NCBI GenBank assembly: GCA_930367215.1
Contig: OV884059.1
Location: 236,467,803-236,531,802, forward strand
Length of the DNA stretch: 64,000 bases
Reading direction: 5' to 3'
Source: Pollenia angustigena
Taxonomy: Eukaryota > Arthropoda > Insecta > Diptera > Polleniidae
The notes under the pieces were generated by a model. It was not told where the DNA came from. It did no database searches and was given only the letters and a program-made list of their open reading frames with translations. This document shows, in pieces, positions 11,817 through 22,974 of the stretch. Made by a program: the position numbers and the translations under genes. How positions within the stretch are numbered: the first letter of the stretch is position 1; every line of letters starts with the position of its first letter.

Positions 11817-13426
11817 GTATTATCTATCTGAGATCTCATCTTAATAAATATCTATCGGTGGACACGTTTGGCAATGTGTTGTGCGAAAGTGATGAACGTG
11901 ATGCTGGTAGCCGATTTCAAATAAGTATTGCCGAAGATGGTACCGGACGTTGGGCACTGAAAAATGAATCACGCGGATATTTCCTAGGTGGTACACCAGA
12001 CAAATTGGTATGTACTGCTAAAACACCCAGCTCTGGTGAATTTTGGACTGTGCATTTGGCAGCCAGGCCACAAGTTAATTTACGTTCAATTGGTCGTAAG
12101 CGTTTTGCTCATTTATCAGAGTCTCAAGATGAAATACACGTTGATGCCAATATTCCCTGGGGTGAGGACACCCTATTTACATTGGAGTTTCGCCAGGAAG
12201 AGGGTGGCCGTTATGCGTTGCATACATGTAATAATAAGTAAGTTGATTAAATCGTATGATTGATGAAAACTCTTGAAATTTAATTAATAATGATGTTTTC
12301 TTGTTTTTAATTTTTATGTTAATAGATATTTGAATGCTAATGGTAAACTGCAAAATCTTTGTAATGAGGATTGTTTATTTAGTGCTGAATATCATGGTGG
12401 TCATTTGGCTTTGAGAGACAGGTGAAAAACTTTCTTTGTTTTTTTGAATCAAGTTGTGTTTTACAAGTTTGTTAATCTTTTTTTAGACAAGGCCAATACC
12501 TATCGCCTATAGGGTCAAAGGCTGTGCTTAAATCCCGTTCGTCTACAGTAACACGTGATGAATTGTTTTCCTTGGAAGATTCTTTACCTCAAGCGTCTTT
12601 CATTGCCGCCATGAACTTGCGTTATGTTTCTGTGAAACAGGGCGTTGATGTTACGGCCAACCAAGATGAAATTGGTGAAAATGAAACATTCCAATTGGAA
12701 TTTGACTGGTCGGCCCATCGTTGGGCTTTAAGAACTACTCAAGATCGTTACTGGAGTTTATCGGCAGGTGGCGGTATTCAAGCTACTGGCAATAGACGTT
12801 GTGCTGATGCTCTTTTTGAATTGATATGGCATGGTGATGGTTCTCTATCCTTCCGCGCCAATAATGGTAAATTTTTAGCCACTAAACGTTCCGGACATCT
12901 ATTTGCAACCTCCGAATCTATTGAGGATATTACAAAATTCTATTTCTATTTAATTAATAGGTGAGTAGTTTTTAGAAAGAGATTTTTAAAGAACAAATAA
13001 AAATTGTATGTTTATTGTTTTAGACCCATATTGGTACTTAAATGTGAACAAGGTTTTGTAGGCTACCGCCAGCCCGGCAATACCAAACTAGAATGCAATA
13101 AGGCTACTTATGAAACCATATTGGTAGAGAAATCCCAAAAAGGTATGGTTTACTTTAAAGGACATAGTGGCAAATACTGGCGCATTGATGGCGAAGGTAT
13201 CTCAGTAGATTCAGATGGCCCTGCTGATGGTTTCTATTTGGAATTGCGTGAACCTACTAGAATTTGTATTAGGTAAGCAATATAAAATTTAATTTTTCCC
13301 TTAATAATTCAGCAATAAATTTCTTATTATAGATCCCAAAATGGCAAATACTTGGGGGCCACTAAAAATGGTGCTTTTAAACTCTTGGACGATGGCACTG
13401 ATGCGGCAACACAATGGGAATTCTAA
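11817..13426 (+). CDS. sn: Fascin, actin-bundling protein (3' five exons)
   Basis: Fascin (singed in Drosophila) cross-links actin filaments into tight bundles in bristles, filopodia and nurse cells. Exons: 11817-12237, 12326-12421, 12487-12960, 13024-13272, 13333-13426, each bounded by GT-AG. The joined reading frame is open for 443 codons plus the stop TAA at 13424-13426. It begins IIYLRSHLNKYLS, contains repeated beta-trefoil strand signatures (GRWALKNESRGYFLGG, HRWALRTTQDRYW, SLSFRANNGKFLAT, SGKYWRIDGEGIS) and ends TQWEF as in fly fascin. The protein spans the end of trefoil 1 and all of trefoils 2-4. Drosophila fascin is 512 residues, so about 68 N-terminal residues lie in an upstream exon. 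No matching exon exists in 1-11816, so it is outside the window and the intron exceeds 11.8 kb. The first intron-exon boundary leaves two bases (GT) completing a split codon, consistent with Ser. No frame damage is seen. Confidence 0.97.
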
Positions 13427-14842
13427 ATCTTTTCTCAACTTAAGGAAGAAACTTGAAAAATAAACTTTTTAAACTTTATTTATTGATTTAAGCCAACCAG
13501 GAAGAGTTTGAACTTAGAAAAGAAAACTCTTTATTATGAAATAATACTACATATAATGTATAACTATATTCCATTAAAAAAAAAAACAAATCACTTAAAA
13601 TATAAAATTTTCTAATGAAAAGAATATTTTTTCATACCATAGAAATACAAAGCGGAAGTTTTTGCTGAAATTTTACGAAAAATACAAATAAAACACAAGA
13701 AAAGTTTGTTTTAAAGTAAAACGCACAAGAAAATTTTGTAATTTTATATAAAATAAAAAGAAAAATACCTAAAAATTATATAAAAATAACAATTATTAAC
13801 AAAAAAAAAAAAAAAAAATAAAAGAAACCGAAAATGCCAATATTTAGCGATTCCTTCCGTTGCTTAATTATAATTGAAATAACATTTATATCTACAAAAG
13901 CAAAAAGCAGTGAGTGAAAATCTAATCTTATGCGTATTTTACAATTTTAAAAACCAATTGAAACATTTTCTTTTTTAACGAATAAAACATTTAAACGTCT
14001 AAAGCTTTTTAGCATATTTTTTTTATTAAAACAAATCGAAAATCAATCATCATCAAATTAAATCATTTAAAACGACACACCACTCTAAAACACAAGGAGG
14101 GGAGTATATTTTGTACTAAAGTATACTTTTTTAAAAAAAACCTTATTCCTATTTAAAACAAGAAAATATAAAAAATAAAAACATTAAAAATTTAAATCAT
14201 TTTATCGATTGAATAAAAAATCATCATTAGTTTTTAAGCTTTTATACTCTTATGTACTCGTATGTATTTCTCTATATGAAATCTAATGTTTTTGTTTTTT
14301 TTTTTTTTTTTTTTAAATAATTAATTGTGCAACTCACTCCCATTTTCTCTATTAAAATAATGTGTATTAAAACACATTTGCAAAAAATATACACAATTTT
14401 ATAAAAAAAAAAAAATTTTAAAAAATATTGTTTTTAAATTTTATCTATCATTCACATTTGTTATTTATTTTGCAATATAAACTTTTTTGATTTTATTTTT
14501 ATTTATATATAATTTTTTTTATTATTTTAAATATATAACGATATATTTTTTTTATTGAAAGTAGTCATGATGTGCGAATTTTTGCTAAAAATTGCTTATA
14601 TTTTGCTTAAGACTCATGGATAAAAATTTTATTTATCATAGTTTTTATATTTTCCAATTTTTTTTTTTTTTTTTTAATTTTTAATACGTATTTTAATATC
14701 AATGAAAGAGCAAACAATAAAATGAATTTTTAAGTAATTATTATGTATGTGTGAAACTAAATGATAAACAATGTCATTATATCAAATAAATAATTAATTA
14801 TTATGATTATTGTATTCAAACCTTAAAATTTTTGGTATTTTC
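13427..14842. other. Fascin 3' UTR and AT-rich flank
   Basis: Very A+T-rich sequence with long A or T runs (13800-13819, 14287-14314, 14660-14675). The proximal part is probably the 3' UTR. No coding exon, RNA gene or bounded repeat was recognised. Confidence 0.5.
13459..13464 (+). terminator. Possible poly(A) signal of fascin
   Basis: AATAAA lies 33 nt after the fascin stop. The downstream DNA contains many other AATAAA and A-runs (for example near 13820), so the true site may be farther on. Confidence 0.3.
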
Positions 14843-15566
14843 ATTTTTATACCCACACCACAATAAAATATTGGTCCTAGACCCACCTTAAAGTATACCG
14901 ATCGACTCAGAATCACTTTCTGAGTCGAACTAACGATGTCCGTCCGGCTGGCTGGCTGTCCATGTAACCTTGTGCGCAAAGTACAGGGGTCTAATCACCG
15001 CATTCGATACTATCGTATCGAATAAACTATCGATTTTTTTTGCATACGATAGACACAGACGTATCGAATGAAAACTCGATAAATGTAATGTCGAGTTACT
15101 CGATATCGAATGCTATTATTTCAAATTCAATACATTTCATTCGATATCGAGTTTCATGATACCAAAAATAAATAATAATTTGACTTGACCCCACCTTCTA
15201 GTCCATTCGCCTTGGATAGAACCATATCTTTATGTACACAAAAGTGATGCATTTTTTTGACAATAAGACCACGAGGGGAGATAGGGGCAATTTCTGCCTC
15301 TCAAACCGATTTTAATGAAATTTAAATTATAGATAGATCCATATCTATATGGACACATAAGCTATACAGTTTTTCAAAAAAAAAAAGACCACAAGGGTAG
15401 GTAGGGGGCAAGTTCTGCCTCTCACAAACTTTCAAACCGATTTTAATGAAGTTAATAAACATAGATAAATCCATATTTATATGGACATATAAGCATGATG
15501 TGTTTTTAATACTGTGGTGTAGGGTATCATATGGTCGGGCTTGACGGACTATACTTTCTTACTTGT
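14843..15566 (+). repeat. Dispersed repeat family 2 (TA/GTCY type), copy 1
   Basis: It starts 'ttatacccacaccacaata', passes through 'ggtcctagacccaccttaaagta', 'gatgtccgtccggctggctggc' and 'gcgcaaagtacagg', and ends '..tgtggtgtagggtatcatatggtcgggcttga..actatactttcttacttgttt'. Other copies lie at 35855-36410, 40690-41080 and 47062-47650 (reversed). Between about 14987 and 15175 this copy carries extra ATCGATA/TATCGAAT-rich DNA absent from the others, probably a small insertion. Confidence 0.65.
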
Positions 15567-15569
15567 TTG

Positions 15570-16380
15570 TTTTTAGGTAAAAGTAAAGTTCAGCAAGAAA
15601 TTTTAATATTAAATACATTAAATGCATTTATTAGCATACAATTTTTTTAGTTTAAATACCGATCATTTAGGTCAGTATAACAATTATTTAAATTTGTACC
15701 CGTCTAACGGTTGTTGTTTTAACAGTTAAGCTGCTATGAAAGAGGGAAAATATTTACCTGAGTATGAGTCGGATTGTTCTGGAGCGAATATTTAATTGTC
15801 GTATCCATGCAGTTGTTTGTAAATCATGTGTACAAAGTACATATTTATTTCTTTCTTTCATTAAATGTTATATAAAAAGAAGTTAACATGAATACAGTTT
15901 ATAAAATCTGTGACTTGGTGCTCAAAGGGAAAAATTTTAACACATTGCTGTTTTGAGTTAATCAATGCTGCATTAGCCACTGTCTAATTTTACTCAGAAC
16001 AGCTTCATAAGGGTTTTGCTAACAAATTTCAATAAGATCTCTTCTATAAAAAAACACCATTTCAATTTTCTAAAAAGTGAATATTTTAAAATTGGCCATT
16101 TAGCACCAAGCCACCCTCATCCGGTTCAAAAACTTCTGGCAATTTTGTGTGAGGTTTCGAGAAAATACAATTTTACAAATATCTGAGCTCGATTGGTTAA
16201 AATTGGCATGCCGCTTGGGGGAAAATAGAAAAATTCTCGTAAATGCTCAGGAACCACCCCTAGGGCTAAAAAATGTATGACCGAATTTATTATTGGACTT
16301 TACTTAACACATTTATACTTACGAAGCATTAACATACTTTTAGGGGCTTTGGAGAAATTATTTTTTATATTTTAGTTATT
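15570..16380. other. Intergenic, nothing recognised
   Basis: AT-rich intergenic DNA between a family-2 repeat and a mini-me-like element. No open frame with protein-like composition. Confidence 0.4.
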
Positions 16381-16480
16381 TTTATACCCTCCACCCCAAT
16401 TAGTTGTGAAGAGAGTATATTAAGTTTGTCATTCCGTGTGAAACTTTTTTATTATTCATCTCAGACCCCATAAAGTATAT

Positions 16481-16607
16481 CAGCCCAATTATGAATAAAT
16501 ATTCCCCGGGAGTTTTTTCCCTTTTCCCATTTTTACCATTGAATTAACATAGGAAAAATGGGAAAAGGGAGAAAACTCCCGGGGAATTTTTATTCATAAT
16601 TGGGCTG
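16481..16607. repeat. 127-bp hairpin MITE, copy 2
   Basis: Nearly identical to 255-380, with ends CAGCCCAATTATGAAT in inverted orientation. It splits the 'aaagtatat/atattctggg' core of the host mini-me-like element. Comparison with the uninterrupted core near 22030-22070 indicates a TAT duplication. Confidence 0.85.
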
Positions 16608-16919
16608 TATATATTCTGGGTCCTTGAGTAATTCTAAGTCGATTAAGCCATGTCCGTCTGTCTGTCCGTCTGTTGAAAACACGCTCACTTTCGAACAACT
16701 CAAAAGAAATGAACAACCTTGGTGCCAAATTGCTTGTAGTTATCCTAAGCAGTTTGGGATTGAAATCCAGCAAAATCGGTTCAGTAGGACCAGAGCTATG
16801 AATCAAAATGTGGAACCACCACCTAAAAAAATTTATAATTTTGTTACAAAAAATAACATAAATGCTGGAACAAGGCACGGAATGAGATAAGATTTTGCAA
16901 AAATTTGTTTTATTTGACT

Positions 16920-17330
16920 GGAAATCACGCTGTTAAATTTCGTGAAGATCCGTCTATAATTTACTCTAAGCTCCATATAAACACTACTCCCGGAAAACAG
17001 TTTAGTACGCCTAAAACCGTAAAAAATAAAGCTAGCGTAACAAAATTTGGTACGTCACAGTTTTTTAGGACTAGAAATAAAACTGTGAAATTTCGTGACG
17101 ATTGGTCTATAATTTACCTTAGGCCCCATATAAACCCTACTACCGGAAAACAGTTTAGTACGTCTACAACCGTAAAAAATAATGCAATCATAACAAATTT
17201 TGGCTCGTCACAGTTTTATAGGACTATAAATGATACTGTGAAATTTCGTGAAGATCGGTACATAATTTACCCTAGGCCCCATAGAAACCCTACTCCCGGA
17301 AACCGGTTTAGTACACCTAAAACCATAATT
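16920..17330 (+). repeat. 153-bp tandem array inside mini-me-like element
   Basis: The motif 'tttcgtga' occurs at 16938, 17091 and 17244, exactly 153 bp apart. Each unit carries 'aatttac', 'ccatata', 'actac/tcccggaaaacagttt', 'acgcctaaaacc' and 'ggtacgtcacagtttt'. Unit 3 continues at 17579-17620 and 19255 after two insertions, and a further unit starts at 19279. Because 153 is divisible by 3, the array gives a spurious 154-codon open frame (16905-17369) that repeats KFREDxxIIY. I do not treat it as a gene. Confidence 0.85.
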
Positions 17331-17574
17331 CTGTGGTTTTCATGGGCAACCGCGTATGTCTTAAAATAAAATTTTTCAGGAGAGCCGAAAAAACCATTCT
17401 AGATCAAACTACGGGTTAGATATTGCACCTTTTGAACTTTGTAATTGAGTTAAAACATCGGAGTGGGCCTATCTGTTTTTAAAAAATGTAAAGAGCGCTT
17501 AAAATTAAGCAATATAGCATCAACATTTCAAAATCGAAAAAATAGACATACGCGGTTGCCCATGAAAACCACAG
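17331..17574. mobile_element. 244-bp MITE with 31-bp perfect inverted ends, AATT duplication
   Basis: The ends CTGTGGTTTTCATGGGCAAC (extending 31 bp) are perfect inverted copies (17331-17361 and 17544-17574). AATT flanks both ends (17327-17330 and 17575-17578). The uninterrupted repeat unit at about 19362 reads 'ccataattaataa' with a single AATT, giving the empty site. Non-coding. Confidence 0.85.
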
Positions 17575-17764
17575 AATTAATAATGCTATCATAACAGAAA
17601 TTGGTACGTCACAGTTTTAACCCATTAAACGCCAAGACCATTAAAAAAAAAGATTGAAATTCATTTATTTTTTTATACTTAAATATAGAAAAAATAAAAA
17701 AAAATCCTGGAAGTAGGGCTGTACTCGGACAAGTACAATGGCGTCATGAGTATGCTATTTTTTT

Positions 17765-18390
17765 TTAAGTATGAACATTTTTAAAGCATACTTTTTCAAC
17801 ACATATAGCAACATTGCATTGCTCAAATACCCATATTATTCTTTTATTACACTCACGACATCGTAAATGATTTTGTATCCTTTTAGAAAAGAGGTTTTCA
17901 CCGCTAGTTGCAACACCAGCAGCCAGCGACCGCTTTTAAACATTCACTTTCTGGGTATACATACTTATGTTCGCAAATAAAATCAAGCAAAATTGCGTTG
18001 AAACTCAAGCAAGTCCATTTAAGATCTGAAGAGTTAGGAACGTTGTGCAAAAAATCAAGCACGATTCGGTATCCAAGAGGGAGTTTTCATCATTCTACAC
18101 TTATACCTTTGGCCCCACAGTAGATATCGAATTGGTATAAATAGCAGGAGCTGCTCGTGTATCCTATTTTTTAAACCATTTTTTTTAACCACTGGTTGAA
18201 CTGCTCAATTGGGATATAATCTTCGCTATCACTGCCGAAAAATATTTCGACTTCACCTGGTACATCATTTGGCATGCGTTCAAAAAGAAAATCCTCAGCA
18301 TTTCCCTCCTCTTCATCTGTGTTATAGTCCGGATCTGGTGGAATAATATCTATATCGAAATTTTGGTGATCATCTTCATCTAGCTGTTTA
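17765..18390 (-). pseudogene. piggyBac transposase remnant (N- and C-terminal pieces)
   Basis: On the minus strand, 18390-18180 reads QLDEDDHQNFDIDIIPPDPD, then a TDEEE-rich acidic stretch, FERMPNDVPGE and DYIPIEQFNQWLKK. This is the acidic leader and start of the DDE domain typical of piggyBac proteins. After a non-coding, stop-filled middle, 17905-17765 reads ENLFSKRIQNHLRCRECNKR, then a further Cys-pair segment (EQCNVAICVEKVCFKNVHT) and a stop: the C-terminal Cys-rich zinc-binding domain. The core with the catalytic aspartates is deleted, leaving about a quarter of a normal ~550-residue protein. Family assignment agrees with the flanking TTAA. Confidence 0.75.
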
Positions 18391-18756
18391 AATTTGTAAA
18401 AGCTTTACCTTAAAAACTTGACTGCTTGAAATTCCATTTTGGTCCAAGAAAATTTATAAAAAAGTTATACATATCAAGCCATTGCACTCAATTGGGTACA
18501 GCGATACTCCAATAACGTTGTCGAAAACAAAAATTTTTCTTGTTACTTTTTTTTATATGTACCCAAAATCACACTTCGTCAGAAATCTATAAGAAAATTT
18601 TGTTTCAACAAAATAGTATTTACTCTATTTTGTTTCAATTGTTACTGGCCTAGCTAAAAATCACAAAAATTATAGAGTACCTATCACAAAAACAAAAGAA
18701 AATACACTATAACGGTAAATTTTTCTTTAAATTTTTGTATGTGTGTCTTAAAAGCA

Positions 18757-19120
18757 GCCCATACACGATTCAATGCAATTGTCAACTGAGTCGGTTGTTG
18801 TGTATGGCTTTGTCAATTGATTAGTTTGACGGTTGTCGAGTTGGTTGAAGAAAAATCAAAAGATTTTGATTTTTTCATGTTGACTAATAACTCTTTCAAT
18901 TCGATTGTACTGTGTGTGCTCGAGTCTCTTGATCAGCTGTCAAAATTAATGTTTGTAGTTTTCTTTTGCTAAAAAAAGGTTAAGTATTTAAAAAATTGTC
19001 TTTTATTTCATTAAATTTTAAAAATAATTTAAAATCTTTCAATTCAGTTGATGAAGTGTATGGCCAAGCATCAATTCAGTTGAAGGACTCAGTTGACAAT
19101 TGAATTGAAACGTGTATGGT
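18757..19120. repeat. Inverted-repeat MITE nested in the piggyBac copy
   Basis: The left end 'cccatacacgattcaatgca' and the reverse complement of the right end ('ccatacacgtttcaattcaa') match over about 35 bp, both continuing TTGTCAACTGAGTC. The CCCATACAC start resembles the GCCCATACAC end of the element at 34111-34405, so the two may be related. No clear target duplication seen. Confidence 0.65.
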
Positions 19121-20132
19121 ACGCATAAAGCACATTGTGTTGAATGCAAAAGCACAAAAATCGTTGTCTAGTTTCTTTTGTTAAAAAAAATATGCGTACT
19201 TAAATATTGCCTTTTTCTGTACCCAAGCGAGTACAATGGCTGGGAATGGGTTAAAGGACTAGAAATAATACTGTGAAATTTCGTGACGATCGGTCCATAA
19301 TTTACCTTAGGCCCCATATAAACCCTACTACCGGAAAACAGTTTAGTACGCCTTAAACCATAATTAATAACAAATCGTCACAGTTTAAGATAATAATAAC
19401 ATCATACAGATATTACTCCTTAAACATTCGAACTGTCGGTGGAGGGTATCAAAGATTCGGCACAGCCGAATATAGCACTCTAAGTTGTTTTTTTAATTTT
19501 TGTGTTTATTTCGGACAACTGAGAATAAAAGCAAAATGCTCTCAAAACATAAAAAATAAAAGAACGAGAACAGAAAAAACTAAATACTTAACTTACATTT
19601 ACATCAATGTTTACAATACCCAGCGGTAACTAGAATGAGTAAAGAGGCCTAAAAGAAGGCCTTATTTAGCAGTCACAAGCAGTCAGAAGCCCTTCTCGCC
19701 GCATTCCATACTTATTTATTTTTTACACAGGTTGTCATTTGGCGCAAGGCCTTCCACACTTCCTTTAAAAACAACTTCGATCCCTTCCCAAAGAAGGGAG
19801 TAAGGAAGGTCACTAAAAATAAAAAGTAAATAAAACTGAACACATTCCTTTCTCCGTTCTCAAAGAAGGGAGTAGTGAATGTGTACTGAATATTTCAGAA
19901 GGTCTTTTAAAAAGAAGCAGGATATCATGCGAAGCGAATCTTTTAGAAAGGAGCCTTCAAAAAGGCCTGCCATTTGCAGTCCTTTCAATATTTACCGCTG
20001 GGTAACTAAATGATTTTATTCCTATAGGTATTGCTAAAAAGCATATCACATGCACAACTCAAAATTTAAAAATGCTTAAAGTAGGCAGAAAACTGGCTTG
20101 AAAAACATTTTGCCATTTTTATACCCTTCACC

Positions 20133-21263
20133 TAGGGTTGCCAGATACCAAAAGTCAAATAACTGGACAATAGAAAAAATTCAGCTGGATTTTGAAAAAA
20201 TAACTGGTCAATTTGAAAAAGCACTTAAATATAAGAAAATAAAATTTTACTTTAGATTTTATTTTGTAATAAAAAAGATGTTAAAAAGCAAGGAAACGTA
20301 ACACTTAAAATTCAGTCTTATATCATATTACAAAATAATAATCAGGGCGATTTCACTACAAGTGGCAGCGAAAAGCCTTCTGGTTTTAACTTATTTTATT
20401 TATAAATAGTTGACATTTCGAGCCACAAACATCTGCTGTTTCTGTGGTTTTTGTTTTGTTGTGGTATTGCTGCCACCGTATATTATATAAATTCAACTTG
20501 GTATATATTAAATTAAATCAAATAAAAAAGTACATAAACAGCCATGTTATGGATCGAGTAAAATTGAAATCAATGGAGATGTCTAGCTAAATTTTTGTTT
20601 AAATTGCCGTTTTTTTAAAGATAAGTTCTAATGAAGATAAGCTGTACTCATAATATGAAGTATATAAAACAAAATTATTTAATGAACTTTAAACACTGGA
20701 TTGTTTTTAAAGTTTATTCGATTTTGATTTTACTCGAATTCGATTTCCCGAACATGGCTGATAACTTTTTGCTTAGCCACATATATATGTATATATATTT
20801 TTGTATTGTTATTTAAATAATTTAATAACTCTAATACTTTAGTTGTAAGCGAAAATTTTTGAAACAATTTGCAACTTTCATCAAAATTTATTCTTATTAA
20901 AATTGTACCCTTTATTCCGTCATATGAAGGGATAGATTATCAGAAATACCTTAAGTCCTTGCTCAAAAAGTATTGCTTGTTGGCATGACTTACAAACGAG
21001 ATCAATTTATATAAGTTCTGTACGTTAATTTTATCGAATTTTTGAAAAACTGGACCTCTCCCTCTATCTCATTAATTGGAATGTCTGTCGGCAAATAAGA
21101 AATTTTTTCTTACAATTTGTTCTTAGTATATGATTTTGTTGTAAACGATATTTTAAAATTTAATAAAGATTTTTAACTGGACAAATTGCATTTTAGCTGG
21201 AACCTGGACAACACCAAAAAAAACTGTACAATCCAGGCCATTCCAGGCCGTCTGGCAACCCTA
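20133..21263. mobile_element. hAT-like element with 8-bp duplication
   Basis: The ends TAGGGTTGCCAGA are perfect 13-bp inverted repeats. CCTTCACC flanks both sides (20125-20132 and 21264-21271), the 8-bp duplication expected of hAT transposons. The interior is AT-rich without a transposase, so this is a non-autonomous copy. It disrupts the start of a mini-me-like element. Confidence 0.85.
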
Positions 21264-21290
21264 CCTTCACCACAGGTGGAAAAGGGTATA

Positions 21291-21988
21291 TGGGTAATTC
21301 CAAGGTGTTGAACGTGACAGTCGTACGCATCAAAAATGCAATAACATTTTAAGCAAAAAATATTTTTACGTTCTATTAACCCGTAAATTATAGCACTAAG
21401 GAAGCACTGTTATCTATGCTAAAGTTTATGGAGGGCGCAATTCTAGGTCAAAGATAATGGCAAAAGAAGTAGCGGTTCGAACGTGAAAAAAACAAAAGTA
21501 GTTTTTGTGGCCATGAACAAAAAGGCTTGGTTTGATTCCAAAATCTTCTGTATTTTCTTTTTTTTAAGCCAAAATCTGGATCGATACGTGACATTTCGAA
21601 CGTGAAATTTTTTCCATAATAATGAAACTGAATAATGATCAAAATAAAATAAAAATTTACCGTTAATCCGACTAACATATTTCTCTTTGAACTCTTCCTT
21701 AGATTACAGACCATGTAAGAAAATTTTTTTGGAATAATTTTTACCAAATATCACCTCTTTTAAGAAAGATAAATATTAAAGAAAACATAGAATAAAACTT
21801 TCTCACAAATAAGAAATTACGTTTGCACAACTTTGCAGTCTGATTGTTCATCTAAGTGAACAAATTTATGGGTGAATTTATAAAATTAGTAAAATCTGAA
21901 CATTTCTCTATAACAATATCGTAAAATAATCAGCTTTTGATAACTTTTAAATTTTCGGTCACGGTGGACCTTTTGACGGAAATGCCCA
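21291..21988. repeat. TA-flanked MITE, copy 1 (698 bp)
   Basis: The ends are TGGGTAATTCC on the left and TGGGCATTTCC read from the right, with TA outside each. It is over 90% similar by eye to 25766-26547 but lacks about 90 bp present there around 26000-26090. A 99-codon minus-strand frame is shared with the other copy and has no recognisable domain. Probably a Tc1/mariner-type derivative by its TA target. Confidence 0.75.
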
Positions 21989-22974
21989 TATATAAGTTTG
22001 TCATTCCGTTTGTAATTTCTACAATATTGATCTTAGACGCTATAAAGTATATATATTCTGGGTCCTTATGAGGAGAGAAGTTGATTTAACGATATCCGTC
22101 CGTCCGTCTTACGTTTGATATGTGTTTTCCGGAGACTCCAGACATGATAGCGGCTAGGTTGTTTTACATTTATGTCACATATAGTCCACTATTTCTTGCT
22201 ATTCAGCAAGATCGGTCCAACAATGGCTGAGATATGACAAAAAACCACGACTGCCTCTAATTTTTCCAAAAAAATCCCTAGTGGTTGTTGTATTTTTATT
22301 ACTTTTTTTTGTATATCTAGAGATCGGCAAGAGCTAAAGTTTTCAAATTAGGTACAACCATTTAGGTTATAAATACACATCATCCCACAAAATGTAGGCG
22401 GGATTGGGGGCGTGGTACCGCCCATACAAAAAGTATTAAAAATTTTATAAAAACCTGAATTTTTTGACTGTAATATGACCTATGGTTACGCCTTATATAT
22501 CAAAAGATCGGAAATTTTTAATAGAAAATATTTTCTGAAAAACTCGGAAAAAACGGTTCAGATACGAAAAGGTTATGACCAAAATATTAATTTTTTTTGA
22601 AAAATACCCATTTTAGGGAACCATAGATCTTCCCGAGTCCAAGTTTTATAACCAAAATAACTGGCAAATTTCTTCATTAACACGCCGGTATATAAATCTG
22701 TCAAATCGGTTAAGAAATAGCAGAGTTATGACCAAAATACTGAAATCCCAAAAATTACTCTTTTTTTATTATAAATAAGTTGGTTTTTTATACCCTTCAC
22801 CGAAGGTCCTACACCCTATAGAGTATATATATTCTGGGTCCTTCTGAAAAGCGAAGTTCAAATCCGGTTGTCGTCTCTTCAGTTGTTATTTAGTTGCTCT
22901 GTATTCCGCTCGCTCAATGGTAAAGGGTATATAAGATTCGGCACAACCGAATATAGCACTCTTACTTGTTTTTA

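Larger units (their letters stand above)
17621..19250. mobile_element. piggyBac-like transposon, defective
   Basis: TTAA stands at both edges (17617-17620 and 19251-19254). The ends start CCCATT on both strands (CCCATTAAACGCCAAGACCA and CCCATTCCCAGCCATTGTAC), short inverted ends as in piggyBac elements. On the minus strand it carries the acidic N-terminal and Cys-rich C-terminal parts of a piggyBac transposase, with the catalytic core missing. A separate inverted-repeat element sits inside it (18757-19120). The host 153-bp array resumes exactly in register after removal. Confidence 0.85.
16381..19492 (+). mobile_element. Mini-me-like element with three nested insertions
   Basis: The element starts 'tttataccctccacc', has the usual 'taagtttgtcattccg', 'ccataaagtatat' and 'ttctgggtcctt', then a 'gtccgtctgtctgtccgtctg' tract. 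It continues into a 153-bp tandem array and ends 'ggtggagggtatc..attcggcacagccgaatatagcactct'. It is interrupted by a hairpin MITE (16481-16607), an AATT-flanked MITE (17331-17574) and a piggyBac relative (17621-19250). Without them the element would be about 1.1 kb. I assign it to mini-me/DINE by its TA and GTCY architecture only. Confidence 0.65.
20119..22972 (+). repeat. Mini-me-like element(s) with nested insertions
   Basis: Starts 'tatacccttcacc'; ends near 22972 with 'attcggcacaaccgaatatagcactcttacttg'. A second start ('tatacccttcaccgaagg') at about 22790 suggests two copies head to tail. The first copy is interrupted by 20133-21263 and 21291-21988. Joining the flanks gives 'tatacccttcaccacaggtggaaaagggtata' followed by 'taagtttgtcattccg', which agrees with the reverse complement of the copy at 1-235. 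Confidence 0.65.

Noticed and set aside
16905..17369. 154-codon open frame on the + strand with an internal protein-like repeat (KFRED..IIY)
   Set aside because: The repeat period is 153 bp (51 codons) and belongs to a tandem array inside a mini-me-like element. The frame is broken by a MITE, and the composition has no domain; the periodic openness explains it.
21448..21747. 99-codon minus-strand frame shared with 26076-26306
   Set aside because: Conserved only because the MITE copies are recent. No recognisable domain, and no start context or upstream exon.
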